A stretch of 64,000 nucleotides of DNA from Pseudomonas abietaniphila (GTDB lineage: Bacteria > Pseudomonadota > Gammaproteobacteria > Pseudomonadales > Pseudomonadaceae), in contig NZ_FNCO01000022.1 in the NCBI RefSeq assembly GCF_900100795.1, positions 1-64,000 on the forward strand, read 5' to 3'. How positions within the stretch are numbered: position 1 is the stretch's first letter; each line of letters starts with the position of its first letter. The position numbers and the translations under genes are program-made. This document shows positions 25,815 to 34,507 of the stretch, in pieces. The notes below the pieces were generated by a model, which was given only the letters and a program-made list of their open reading frames with translations, searched no databases and had not been told where the DNA came from.

Positions 25815-26154
25815 GGTGTCTCCCTGGCGGGTCAAAGACCCGGGTTGGCGTGGGCGTGAATGAAGCGTGTGCTGCATGTGAGTCCTTTGAGGGGGCAAGA
25901 GTTCTCAGTGTTCGCCTTAACGATTCAGCGGCCGCCGTTCGGGTTGTCCAGAGGATTGGACACAGCACTGTCGGGACGTTCGTGCACAAAAATGGCCACA
26001 TAACGGACGAAAGGCATATATCCCGTATAGACTCTGAGCCGGTAGAATCCACAGCCATGCCAGTCCCCGGCAACCGGGGCGTACCGTTTTTCTCGTGTTT
26101 TCCTTGCCTGGCCCCTTGGCCGGGCGAGTTCATATCAGGTTGGGAGTTTGTACA
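25815..26154. other. Intergenic region before the conserved TTG-start gene
   Basis: 340 bases. An open frame crosses it (25850-26164), but its codon usage and Cys/Trp-rich translation look non-coding. The sequence aaggcatatatcccgtatagactct near 26010-26035 is AT-rich and could carry a promoter for the gene at 26155. Confidence 0.35.
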
Positions 26155-26622
26155 TTGGCAGTAAGTAATCTGGATACCCATGCGTTATTCGTACTCGGCG
26201 ATTTGCGCGCGAAGTTGGTAAAGCAGTTCCAGGCACGTTTCGTTTACGTCATCGAGCAGTCCCCTGAAGGCATCTACATGTCTGAAATCGACACCGAAAC
26301 CGCATTGGTGGTCGATGACAAACCGCGTCTGGAGTTGAAAGTAGGCGACCACTTTCGCGCCGCCGTACTGCCCAGTCGCGAAGGCGGCAAGTTCGAGATC
26401 AAGTTTCGCGATATCAAGATGACCATCTACGGTCTGGGCGAGTACGCGTTTGTCGATGTGCCGGAAGGCCACGGTATTGTCTTCAAGGAATCGCACTGCG
26501 TTTTCATGGTGTTCGCTGCCCATGAGCAGATTCAATTGGGGTTGAGCAAAGTGCTCAAGGCCGCAACCGCCAAGGCCGCTAAATGGCGCAAGGGCGAACT
26601 GGTGTTCAAGGCCAGCGAGTGA
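26155..26622 (+). CDS. Conserved hypothetical protein (155 aa)
   Basis: I cannot assign a function. The translated sequence is well formed (LGDLRAKLVKQFQARFVYVIE, YMSEIDTETALVVDDKPRLEL, KFEIKFRDIKMTIYGLGEYAFV), with alternating strands suggestive of a small beta-rich domain and a basic C-terminal helix. There are no membrane segments. TTG 26155 is taken as start because GGGAG sits a suitable distance upstream and the protein homogeneity begins there; an ATG at 26095 lies in sequence without coding character. Confidence 0.7.
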   Translation: MAVSNLDTHALFVLGDLRAKLVKQFQARFVYVIEQSPEGIYMSEIDTETALVVDDKPRLELKVGDHFRAAVLPSREGGKFEIKFRDIKMTIYGLGEYAFVDVPEGHGIVFKESHCVFMVFAAHEQIQLGLSKVLKAATAKAAKWRKGELVFKASE

Positions 26623-26718
26623 TCCGCTGGCGTGAATCGTGATGACGGTTTAGAAGCGCGTTTGTACGGCGAGTTACTTGAAAACCGGAACGCGGGACCA
26701 TCCCCAAGTCAACAGGGG

Positions 26719-27020
26719 ATTGTCCTGGTTCTGCCTAACGGCAGAAGCGTTCCGCCTTCGGCGGGTTACTTGAAAGGACCCCTCTCTTTGTTTCAAGAGG
26801 CAGCCAAGTGTCCTGGCTCCTGGTTGGGCTTCTCCTTCGTCGGGGTACCCGCACTCCGACGACACTCCGTGGGCCCGCGCTGAACGGACATCCATGTCCT
26901 GGCAGTGCTCTCGCGGCATCCATGCCGCTCGGCCCACTGCGCGTCGTCTGCGTTTGGCCTGCACCCAAGTCGCGATATGTGGTGCCTGGACTATCGCGCT
27001 AGAAAAGCAAAATCAAAAGC
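26719..27020 (-). repeat. Dispersed hairpin repeat, copy 1
   Basis: Full-length copy in reverse orientation. It has TTCTGCC-TAAC-GGCAGAA (26729-26746, perfect stem), ccgccttcggcgg, ggacatccatgtcc, cggcatccatgccg and a final tgcacccaagtcgcg block, in the same order as copies 2 to 4. It faces copy 5 across two REP structures. Confidence 0.85.
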
Positions 27021-27029
27021 ATCGGATCA

Positions 27030-27160
27030 TGTGAATCCTGTAGGAGCGTGGCTTGTGTCTGGGCCGCATCCGGACGATCTACCGCGCAGCGGTAGCAAAA
27101 TCAGACGACTCGGTTGTACCTGATACACCGCATGCACAGGTCTTGCTGCCGGTTCGGAAC
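27030..27160. repeat. REP-type element, first of two adjacent
   Basis: cctgtaggagcgtggcttgt, then tccggacgatctaccgcgca and gataccacaccgcatgcac-like sequence, parallel to the neighbour at 27180 but lacking its closing arm. This is a broken or diverged version of the long inverted repeat. Confidence 0.6.
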
Positions 27161-27179
27161 ATCAGGTTGACGCAGTCCT

Positions 27180-27339
27180 TGTAGGAGCGCGCTTGCTCTG
27201 GGCTGCACTCGGACGATCTACCGCGCAGCGGTAGCAAATTCAGGCGACTCCGTTTTACCTGACACACCGCATGCACCGGATTTGCTGCCGGTTCCCGGCA
27301 GATCGTCCGAGTGCGGCCCAGAGCAAGCGCGCTCCTACA
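27180..27339. repeat. Long REP inverted repeat (arms about 38 bp)
   Basis: tgtaggagcgcgcttgctct continuing to cggacgatct at the left is almost perfectly mirrored by agatcgtccg to agagcaagcgcgctcctaca at the right. The 80-base centre also pairs in part through ccgcgcagcgg and gccggttcccggc. Confidence 0.88.
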
Positions 27340-27358
27340 GGGGGGGCGGCAGGTTTAG

Positions 27359-27410
27359 GATCGTTCCCACGTCGCTGCGTTACCACGCGGAGCGTGGGAA
27401 AGAGCGCGAA
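27359..27410. repeat. Short 'gttcccacg' repeat
   Basis: gatcgttcccacg ... ccacgcggagcgtgggaa, a fragment of the palindromic repeat seen complete at 44498-44601 and partly at 33915-33970. Confidence 0.6.
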
Positions 27411-27454
27411 CGACGGATGCACGCATCAAGAATGCGATGAGCGTTAGCTCTAGC

Positions 27455-27585
27455 CCGGTTGCTCTTGTGCGCGTTAGTCCAGACGCCACCAAACGCGACT
27501 TGGGTGCAGGCTGAACGCAGGCGGCGTGCCCACGGAGCGTCGCCGGGGTACTTCGACGAAGGAGAAGCCAAACCTATACCCCGAC
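27455..27585 (+). repeat. Dispersed hairpin repeat, copy 5 (internally deleted)
   Basis: It begins like copies 2 and 4 (acgccaccaaacgcgacttg, gtgcaggctgaacgcagg) and then jumps directly to gtgcccacggagcgtcgccg and cgacgaaggag. The middle hairpin section is missing. It is inverted relative to copy 1. Confidence 0.75.
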
Positions 27586-27598
27586 CCCAACCCCCGCA

Positions 27599-27967
27599 TC
27601 ACTTCCCCTCACGGCCTCCCTCGGAAACCTCAGGCGGTACATCTCCATCCCCCGCCATACGCTTGCGAAACAACCCCGTCCGGGCCAACAGCAAGGTCGT
27701 CACCGGCACCGTGATCGCCAACAGAATCGGGATCAGCCAGGCATGCAGCACCGGTGCTTCCTTCATCGCCGAGAAATACACGATCGAGGCCAGCGCCACA
27801 CACCACGCACCCAGGGTCGAGGCCAGAGCAGGCGGGTGCATGCGCTGAAAAAAATCCTTCATTCCCAGCAGCCCCACCGCACCGACCAGCGCGAACAGAC
27901 TGCTCAACACCAGCAGTACCGCCGTCAGCACCTCCACCCAGAAGGGCAACACGTACAACGAATTCAT
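27599..27967 (-). CDS. mnhG: Monovalent cation/H+ antiporter subunit G
   Basis: 122 residues with three membrane helices, the MnhG/PhaG subunit of the multisubunit Na+(K+)/H+ antiporter (Mrp complex) in the inner membrane. Family pattern GAVGLLGMKDFFQRMHPPALASTLGAW is intact. The last ~25 residues are hydrophilic and acidic/basic. It is the last gene of the six-gene operon; its ATG overlaps the mnhF stop by four bases. Confidence 0.92.
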   Translation of the reverse strand: MNSLYVLPFWVEVLTAVLLVLSSLFALVGAVGLLGMKDFFQRMHPPALASTLGAWCVALASIVYFSAMKEAPVLHAWLIPILLAITVPVTTLLLARTGLFRKRMAGDGDVPPEVSEGGREGK

Positions 27968-28242
27968 TCGATCACCTCGCCGCGCAGCAGGAACTTCGCC
28001 AGGGCGAATGAGCCCACGAAACCAAACAACGCAATCAACAGCGCCGCTTCGAAATACGTGTCGCTGGCGTAGCGAATCCCCAGCACCAGCATCATCAGCA
28101 TGGCGAGGATGTACAGATAATCCAGCGCCAGTACCCGGTCCTGCGCAGAGGGGCCTTTGAACAGCCGAATCAGGGTCAGCACCATCGCGACCGTGAACAC
28201 GGACAAGCTGAGCAGGATGGCGTGGGCGAGCAGCGGGCTCAT
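27964..28242 (-). CDS. mnhF: Monovalent cation/H+ antiporter subunit F
   Basis: 92 residues and three hydrophobic segments, with the family hallmark RLFKGPSAQDRVLALDYLYILAMLMMLVLGIRY. Start 28242 (MSPLLAHAILL) overlaps the end of mnhE by four bases; longer in-frame extensions run antisense to nothing coding and are rejected. Subunit F is required for assembly and activity of Mrp complexes. Confidence 0.92.
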   Translation of the reverse strand: MSPLLAHAILLSLSVFTVAMVLTLIRLFKGPSAQDRVLALDYLYILAMLMMLVLGIRYASDTYFEAALLIALFGFVGSFALAKFLLRGEVIE

Positions 28243-28727
28243 TGGAAAATCTCCATCAGCGGACGTTCGTACGTGGTCTTGAAGTGCTCGATAAACTGCG
28301 CTTCGTTGTCCAGGTCGAACACATGCAGCAGCAATACGCTGCGGTCCAGCGCCAGTTCCGACCACACCGTGCCGGGCACCACCGTGCAAATCATCGACAG
28401 CGCCGCCAGACCGTGAGCATCGTGCAAATCCAGCGGCACCTTGATGAACGCAGAGCGCGGCGGTTTCTGGCGAGCACGCAAAACGCCCCACGCCACCTGC
28501 AGGTTTGACGTGATCACATCACGCCCGACCACCCAGAACAATGTGAAGGCCACACCCGGCTTGCGAATGCGTGCAGGCAAAGGACGAAGGGGGGCGAACA
28601 TGATCGGGGCGAGAAAACCCAGCAGTGCGCCGAGCAGCAGATTGCCGACACTCAGCGAGAGGTTGAGCAACAACCACAGCGCCCACAGCGCCAGTGACAA
28701 CAGCGGCGCAGGCAACAGACGCTTCAT
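28239..28727 (-). CDS. mnhE: Monovalent cation/H+ antiporter subunit E
   Basis: 162 residues, with a hydrophobic N-terminal half (two to three helices, LLSLALWALWLLLNLSLSVGNLLLGALLGF) and a cytosolic C-terminal half. MnhE marks include DVITSNLQVAWGVLR and the CTVVPGTVWSELALD-like segment. Start 28727 (MKRLLPAPLL) overlaps the mnhD stop by ATGA. Confidence 0.92.
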   Translation of the reverse strand: MKRLLPAPLLSLALWALWLLLNLSLSVGNLLLGALLGFLAPIMFAPLRPLPARIRKPGVAFTLFWVVGRDVITSNLQVAWGVLRARQKPPRSAFIKVPLDLHDAHGLAALSMICTVVPGTVWSELALDRSVLLLHVFDLDNEAQFIEHFKTTYERPLMEIFQ

Positions 28728-30403
28728 GGCTGCACCCCCGTCGTGGCGGTGGTCGGGCCGGGTATCGGTTTGGCGGCCATGACCGACAGCACGTACTGCT
28801 GAGGATCGTGCAACGCCTGCGCCGTGTCCTGGGTGTAACGCAACAGCGCCTGGGCCTTGAACGTGAGCACGATGCACGCGCAGAGGAGCAAGGCAATGGG
28901 GATGCACTCGTTACGTCGCAATGCAGGCGAAGGCCGATCCTGCGCGGTCCAGAAACGCTTGATGCCCACGCGCACGAAGGCGAACAGCGACGCGAGTCCC
29001 GACACGATCAGCAAGGCCACCAGCGTCCAGCTGTCCGCGCGAATGGCCTCGTCTTTGGCCACGTCCAGACCTAACGGGTTCAGCAGGGCGCTGATCAAGG
29101 TGAGTTTGCCGAGGAAGCCCGACAGCGGCGGCATGCCGATGATCAGCAGCGCGCAGACGATGAAGCTCAGTCCCAGGAACGCCATGGTCCATGGAATCAC
29201 CTGGCCGACCACCGCTTTCTGTTCGTCATCCAGGTTGGTGCCCGGCACCGGGTGCAGCGATTCCATGGTCTTGGGCAATTGGTCGGCGTCGTCTTCCAGC
29301 GGGATTTCATTGGCCGAGCGCGAACGTTCGATCAGTTCTGCCAGCAGGAACAACGCACTCAGCGCCAGCGTCGAGCTGACCAGATAGAACAGTGCACCAG
29401 AGGTCAGGCTCGGCTGACCGAAGCCAATGGCCGACAGCAGAATACCGGCCGACACCAGGATGCTCAGGCTCGCCATGCGCTCGAGGCGCTGGGCAGCGAC
29501 CACGGAAATCGCCGCCACGGCCAGCGTGGCCATGCCGCCCCAGATCAACCAGTCACCGCCGAAGAAGGCCGAGTCACCGGCTTGCCCTGAGAACAGCAGC
29601 GTCCACAGGCGCAGCAGCGTATAGGCACCGACCTTGGTCATCAGCGCGAACAACGCTGCGACCGGCGCGCTCGCGGCGGAGTAAGCGGGGACGAGCCAGA
29701 AATTCAGGGGCCACATGCCGGCCTTGGCCAGAAACGCCACGGCCAGAATCGCGGCGCCTGCGTGCAGAAGCCCGATATCGGCCTGTGAAACCTGCGGGAT
29801 CTTCACGGCCAGATCGGCCAGGTTCAGCGTGCCGGTAACCCCGTAGATCAATGCCGCGCCGATCAGGAACAACGACGAGGCCAGCAAATTGATCGTGATG
29901 TAATGCAGACCCGCCGACACCCGCGCGCGTCCCGAACCGTGCAGCATCAGACCGTAGGAGGCCGCCAGCAACACCTCGAAGAACACGAACAGGTTGAACA
30001 GGTCGGCGGTCAGAAAGGCGCCGTACAATCCCATGAGTTGAATCTGGAACAGCGCATGGAAACTCGCACCCGCCCGGTCCCAGCGCGCTAGCGCGAACAA
30101 CAGGGCACAGAAGGCGACGATACCTGTCAGCACCATCATCAGCGCCGACAGGTGATCGACCACCAGCACGATGCCAAAAGGCGACTCCCAGTTGCCCGGC
30201 AGGTACACGCCAATCGAGCCGGTGGTGCCTGTCTTCTGCACCCACATCATCAGCGTGATCGAGATCGCCAGGCCGAGGGCCGTCGACAGCAGGTTGATAC
30301 GGGCTTTCAACGGCCGGTGTTTTTCACCGAGCCAGAGCATCAGCGCGGCGGTCAGCACCGGCAGCAGGATCGGTGCGACGATCAGTTGGTTCATCAGACT
30401 CAT
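28724..30403 (-). CDS. mnhD: Monovalent cation/H+ antiporter subunit D
   Basis: 559 residues with about 14 hydrophobic segments, homologous to Complex I subunits NuoM/N and one of the two ion-translocating subunits. The antiporter-domain region (LMGLYGAFLTADLFNLFVFFEVLLAASYGLML, then FLAKAGMWPLNFWLVPAYSAASAPVAAL) contains the expected Glu and Lys residues. A hydrophilic insertion (~380-410, SANEIPLEDDADQLPKTMES) lies before the C-terminal helices. The start is 30403; a second Met lies three residues in. Confidence 0.93.
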   Translation of the reverse strand: MSLMNQLIVAPILLPVLTAALMLWLGEKHRPLKARINLLSTALGLAISITLMMWVQKTGTTGSIGVYLPGNWESPFGIVLVVDHLSALMMVLTGIVAFCALLFALARWDRAGASFHALFQIQLMGLYGAFLTADLFNLFVFFEVLLAASYGLMLHGSGRARVSAGLHYITINLLASSLFLIGAALIYGVTGTLNLADLAVKIPQVSQADIGLLHAGAAILAVAFLAKAGMWPLNFWLVPAYSAASAPVAALFALMTKVGAYTLLRLWTLLFSGQAGDSAFFGGDWLIWGGMATLAVAAISVVAAQRLERMASLSILVSAGILLSAIGFGQPSLTSGALFYLVSSTLALSALFLLAELIERSRSANEIPLEDDADQLPKTMESLHPVPGTNLDDEQKAVVGQVIPWTMAFLGLSFIVCALLIIGMPPLSGFLGKLTLISALLNPLGLDVAKDEAIRADSWTLVALLIVSGLASLFAFVRVGIKRFWTAQDRPSPALRRNECIPIALLLCACIVLTFKAQALLRYTQDTAQALHDPQQYVLSVMAAKPIPGPTTATTGVQP

Positions 30404-30744
30404 TCACTGCTCTCCCGACCGTCGACGTGGTCGTTGCCGGTCAAGCCACGGGACGCCAGCAGCACTACCAGAAACAGCGCGGTCATGGCGAAGCTGATCA
30501 CGATAGCGGTCAGCACCAGCGCCTGGGGCAGGGGATCGGTGTAATTGAGCAGGTCATGGGGCACGCCGTCCTTGATGATCGGTTCCTTGCCGATGAACAG
30601 GCTGCCCATGCTGAAGATGAACAGGTTGACGCCGTAGGACAGCAGGCACAGGCCCATGACCACCTGAAAGGTCCGTGGGCGCAGGATCAGCCAGACGCCG
30701 GAGGCGGCGAGCACGCCAATGGCAATGGCAATGACTTCTTCCAT
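30400..30744 (-). CDS. mnhC: Monovalent cation/H+ antiporter subunit C
   Basis: 114 residues, three helices, homologous to NuoK. The family segment YGVNLFIFSMGS and the TAIVISFAMTALFLVVLLASRG helix are present. Its start overlaps the mnhA stop by one base (TGATG) and its stop overlaps the mnhD start by four, so translation is probably coupled. Confidence 0.92.
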   Translation of the reverse strand: MEEVIAIAIGVLAASGVWLILRPRTFQVVMGLCLLSYGVNLFIFSMGSLFIGKEPIIKDGVPHDLLNYTDPLPQALVLTAIVISFAMTALFLVVLLASRGLTGNDHVDGRESSE

Positions 30745-33680
30745 CAGATGGCTCCTTGTGTCGGGGTTGGCGCTGCAGGTTCGATCGGCTGCGGCAACGA
30801 GGTCGGCCGATGGCTGCGCACCGACTGGTGCGCCAGCGCCGTCAGAATCAACAGCGTGGAGCCGACCACCACGGCGTACACGCCGATGTCGAAAAACAGC
30901 GCGCTGGCGACGTGGACATCACCCAGCAATGGCAGGTGCAGGTGTGCGGTATGCGTGGTCATGAACGGGTAGCCCAGCGCCATCGAACCGAGTCCGGTGA
31001 TGAGCGCGAAGAACAGCCCGGTGCCCATCCAGCGCAGCGGTCGCAGGCTCATGTTGGCCTCGACCCACTGCGTGCCAGCGACCATGTACTGAAGAATGAA
31101 CGCGACCGACATCACCAGGCCAGCGACGAAGCCGCCCCCCGGCTGGTTGTGGCCGCGCATGAACAAGTACATCGACACCACGAAGGCCACCGGCAGCAGC
31201 AGGCGCACCAGCACCGCCGGGACCATCATGAAGCCCAGCGCCGTGTCCTTCGCGTGGCGCGGGTTGATCAGATCGGTGACCACATCGCGGGCCAGCAGAC
31301 GTTGCTGCGCAGGCAGTGCGATGCTTTCTTTCGGCGGGCGGAAGCGTCGCAGCAGGGCGAACACGGTCAGGGCGACCACTGCCAGCACGGTGATTTCGCC
31401 AAACGTGTCGAAGCCACGGAAGTCCACCAGCATCACGTTGACGGCATTGGTGCCGCCGCCTTGGGTCAGTGCCCGACTGAGGTAAAACTCTGAAATCGTG
31501 TTCGGGGTCGGGCGCGTCAGCATCGCGTAGGACAACAGCGCCATGCCGCCACCGACCCCCACAGCGAGAATGAAGTCGCGTACCCGCCGCACCCGTGCGC
31601 GGTGGCGTGAGCGAGTCGTTGGGGCAACGTTCTCGTTACGCCGTGGCAGCCAGCGCAGGCCCAGCAGGATCAGCACGGTGGTCACCACCTCGACCGCCAG
31701 TTGCGTCAGCGCCAGGTCAGGCGCGGAGAACCAGACGAAGGTCACGCAGGTCATCAGCCCGCAGACACCGACCATGGTCACGGCGGCAAGCCGGTGATAT
31801 TTGGCCTGCCAGGCCGCACCCACGGCGCAGGCAATGGCGATCAACCAGAGCATGACGAACACGCCGGAACCCGGAATCTTCGGGCGATCGCCCCAGCTCA
31901 GGCCGTTTTCGTACATCGGCACAAAGCCTGCGATCAGTGCGACAGCCACCATCAGGAACAATTGTGCCTGCAGGCGTCGGGTGGTCAGTAAGCCTTCCAG
32001 TGTGCGTGCGACACGCAGTTTGAGGATCAGCACGCGCTCGAACAGTCGCTTGCCATTCAGGCGCCAGATGATCGGCGGCCCGACGATACGCTCGCGCCTG
32101 AGCGGTTTGCGCAGCAGCAGATACAGCAAGATGCCAGCGCCCATGGCAATCAGGCTCATGATCATCGGGGCGTTCAAGCCGTGCCAGATAGCCAGGCTGT
32201 ATTCGGGCAAGGTGCCGCCCACGACAGGCTGCGCGGCGGCGGCCAGCAATGGGCCTACTGAATGGGCCGGGAAAATCCCCACGATCAGGCAGGCGAGCAC
32301 CAGCAGTTCGACCGGCACGCGCATCCAGCGCGGCGGCTCGTGCGGGGTGTGCGGCAAGTTGTTGGCTTTCGGGCCGAAGAACACATCGACCGTGAAGCGC
32401 AGGGAATAGGCGACGCTGAAGGTCCCCGCCACCGTGGCAATCACCGGGAGCGCGGCCTCCACCCAGGCCGTCGAGGTGATGAATACGGTTTCGGCGAAGA
32501 ACATCTCTTTGGACAGAAACCCGTTGAGCAGCGGCACGCCGGCCATCGACGCGCTCGCGACCATCGCCAGTGTCGCGGTGTATGGCATCAGCTTGATCAG
32601 GCCGCTGAGTTTGCGGATGTCACGGGTGCCGCTTTCGTGGTCGATGATGCCGGCGGCCATGAACAGCGACGCCTTGAAGGTCGCGTGGTTGAGGATGTGG
32701 AACACCGCCGCGACGGCGGCCAGCGGGCTGTTCAGCCCCAGAAGCAGGGTGATCAGACCTAAGTGGCTGAGGGTGGAATAGGCGAGCAAGCCCTTGAGGT
32801 CGGTCTGAAAGATGGCCGCGTAAGCGCCGATCACCAATGTACAGGCCCCCGCGCCGCTGACGATCCAGAACCATTGCTCGCTGCCGGACAAAGCCGGCCA
32901 GAGCCGCGCGAGCAAGAACACCCCGGCCTTGACCATGGTCGCGGAGTGCAGATACGCCGACACCGGCGTCGGCGCGGCCATGGCGTGTGGCAACCAGAAA
33001 TGGAAGGGGAACTGCGCGCTCTTGCTCAGCGCGCCGATCAGGATCAGCGTCAGCAAGACCGGGTACAACGCGTGGGCACGAATCGCATCGCCCGAGGCCA
33101 GCACTCGGTCCAGGTCGTAACTGCCGACCACGTGTCCGAGCAGCATGACGCCGACCAACAGCGCCAGTCCGCCAGCGCCCGTGACCATCAACGCTATATA
33201 GGCGCCACGGCGCGCGTCGGCGCGGTGGTGCCAATATCCAATCAAAAGGAATGAGAAGACGCTGGTCAGTTCCCAAAAAAACACGATCTGGATCAGGTTG
33301 CCGGACATGACCAGGCCCAGCATGGCGCCCATGAACGCCAGGAAAAACGAGAAGAATCGCGGTACCGGATCGTCCGGCGACATGTAGTAACGCGCGTAGA
33401 GCGACACCAGCGTGCCGATGCCCAGTACCAGCATCGAGAACAACCAGGCGAACCCGTCCAGGCGCAGCACGAAGTTCAGGCCCAGGCTGGGCACCCAGAA
33501 AAACTCTTCGCGAATGACGCCGCCGTGGGCGATCTGCGGGTACCAGAGCGCAACCTGAACGGCACCGATCAAGGCGATCACGCCTGCCAGGATGGATTCA
33601 CTGTTGCGTGCGTTGTGCGGCAAAAGCGCCGCCAGACAGCTGCCAATGAACGGCAGAAGCAGTAGAACTATCAGGGACAT
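30744..33680 (-). CDS. mnhA: Monovalent cation/H+ antiporter fused subunit A/B
   Basis: 978 residues. The N-terminal ~800 are MnhA, homologous to NuoL: antiporter core with SGNLIQIVFFWELTSVFSFLLIGYWHH, LLSKSAQFPFHFWLPHAMAAPTPVSAYLHSATMVKAG and LAYSTLSHLG. The C-terminal ~180 are the MnhB domain (RPPKESIALPAQQRL, GHNQPGGGFVAGLVMSVAFILQYMVAG), which is a separate gene in Bacillus and Staphylococcus. This fusion gives the six-gene layout typical of gamma-proteobacterial Sha/Pha systems. The complex exports Na+ or K+ for pH and salt homeostasis. It is the first gene of the operon. Confidence 0.94.
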   Translation of the reverse strand: MSLIVLLLLPFIGSCLAALLPHNARNSESILAGVIALIGAVQVALWYPQIAHGGVIREEFFWVPSLGLNFVLRLDGFAWLFSMLVLGIGTLVSLYARYYMSPDDPVPRFFSFFLAFMGAMLGLVMSGNLIQIVFFWELTSVFSFLLIGYWHHRADARRGAYIALMVTGAGGLALLVGVMLLGHVVGSYDLDRVLASGDAIRAHALYPVLLTLILIGALSKSAQFPFHFWLPHAMAAPTPVSAYLHSATMVKAGVFLLARLWPALSGSEQWFWIVSGAGACTLVIGAYAAIFQTDLKGLLAYSTLSHLGLITLLLGLNSPLAAVAAVFHILNHATFKASLFMAAGIIDHESGTRDIRKLSGLIKLMPYTATLAMVASASMAGVPLLNGFLSKEMFFAETVFITSTAWVEAALPVIATVAGTFSVAYSLRFTVDVFFGPKANNLPHTPHEPPRWMRVPVELLVLACLIVGIFPAHSVGPLLAAAAQPVVGGTLPEYSLAIWHGLNAPMIMSLIAMGAGILLYLLLRKPLRRERIVGPPIIWRLNGKRLFERVLILKLRVARTLEGLLTTRRLQAQLFLMVAVALIAGFVPMYENGLSWGDRPKIPGSGVFVMLWLIAIACAVGAAWQAKYHRLAAVTMVGVCGLMTCVTFVWFSAPDLALTQLAVEVVTTVLILLGLRWLPRRNENVAPTTRSRHRARVRRVRDFILAVGVGGGMALLSYAMLTRPTPNTISEFYLSRALTQGGGTNAVNVMLVDFRGFDTFGEITVLAVVALTVFALLRRFRPPKESIALPAQQRLLARDVVTDLINPRHAKDTALGFMMVPAVLVRLLLPVAFVVSMYLFMRGHNQPGGGFVAGLVMSVAFILQYMVAGTQWVEANMSLRPLRWMGTGLFFALITGLGSMALGYPFMTTHTAHLHLPLLGDVHVASALFFDIGVYAVVVGSTLLILTALAHQSVRSHRPTSLPQPIEPAAPTPTQGAI

Positions 33681-33990
33681 AGGCTTCTAATCTGCGGGAA
33701 AAATGTCAAGGATCATACGTGCCGGGTCATGCATCACCAACCGTCAAGATGTCGCAGAATCCTACAAACTCTGTAGGCAGCAGCGTAGTAGAGCGGTGTG
33801 AACCCCGAAGGGTAAGGCCCAAATACAATGCCCCTGTGGGCGTTCCAAGGTTTCAAGCCTGTGGTGTCAGTCCGCTTCTTGAGAGTTGCAAAGCCTGACA
33901 GCATTCGCCACATCCCTGATGACGCAGAGCGTCATTGGATGTGTTACCACGCGGAGCGTGGGAACAATCAGCAATCTAAAGAGCGCAAAG
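33681..33990. other. Upstream region of the antiporter operon
   Basis: It carries the leftward promoter of the mnh operon (no clear boxes identified). At 33915-33970, gacgcagagcgtcattggat and ccacgcggagcgtgggaac form part of the gttcccacg palindromic repeat. No gene is supported. Confidence 0.5.
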
Positions 33991-34332
33991 CCCGCTCTGG
34001 CTTTTGATCTTCATACCGCAGCAGCCCAGACACCACAAAACGCGACTTGGGTGCAGGCCAAACGCAGACGACGCGGAGTGGGCCGAGCGGCATGGATGCC
34101 GCGAGAGCGCTGCCAGGACATGGATGTCCGTTCAGCGCGTGCCCACGGAGCGTCGTCGGAGTGCGGGTACCCGACGAAGTCGGGCCCAACCAGGAGCATA
34201 GGACACTTGGTTACTTGGTGTCTTTTCAAGTAACCCGCCGAAGGCGGAACAGTTTGGCCGTTAGGACAAACCCAACCATCAGCGTCACTCCAAATAGTGG
34301 AACTGCACACGATACACGTTCAGCTTGCTAAC
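33991..34332 (+). repeat. Dispersed hairpin repeat, copy 2 (full length, ~340 bp)
   Basis: Reference copy. Order of elements: ccgctctggcttttgatctt start, caccacaaaacgcgacttgg, gcggcatggatgccgc hairpin, GGACA-TGGA-TGTCC hairpin (34116-34129), cacggagcgtcg, ggttacttg/caagtaacc stem, ccgccgaaggcgg, TTTGGCC-GTTA-GGACAAA (34253-34270, one mismatch), agcgtcactccaaatagtgg and a tail to gcttgctaac. An open frame crosses it and recurs in copies 3 and 4, but stem covariation argues for nucleic-acid structure. Confidence 0.85.
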
Positions 34333-34389
34333 CAGCGCGGCGTACCAGTCAATGACGTGTTGACTGGCCTGACGCCTTCGTCGGAATGC

Positions 34390-34424
34390 CGCCCAGACCA
34401 AGCTCACTCCTACAGGTTTGTGTC
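34390..34424. repeat. Half REP sequence upstream of tusA
   Basis: cccagaccaagctcactcct followed by acagg is the closing arm of a gtaggagtgagcttg-type REP without its partner. Confidence 0.45.
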
Positions 34425-34507
34425 CCCAAAGGCATGGCAACCTATCAGGCGGATTTGGCGCCTCGCCACATTTAGGCGACAATGCCCGCCAGTTTTTGGA
34501 GCGCCCC

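Noticed and set aside
25850..26164. 104-codon frame upstream of the TTG-start gene
   Set aside because: No ribosome site or coding composition, and it overlaps the promoter region.
34004..34201. Small conserved-looking protein in repeat copies 2, 3 and 4
   Set aside because: The frame persists because the repeats are related, but it has no ribosome site. Compensatory stem changes alter its residues, so structure and not coding explains the conservation.
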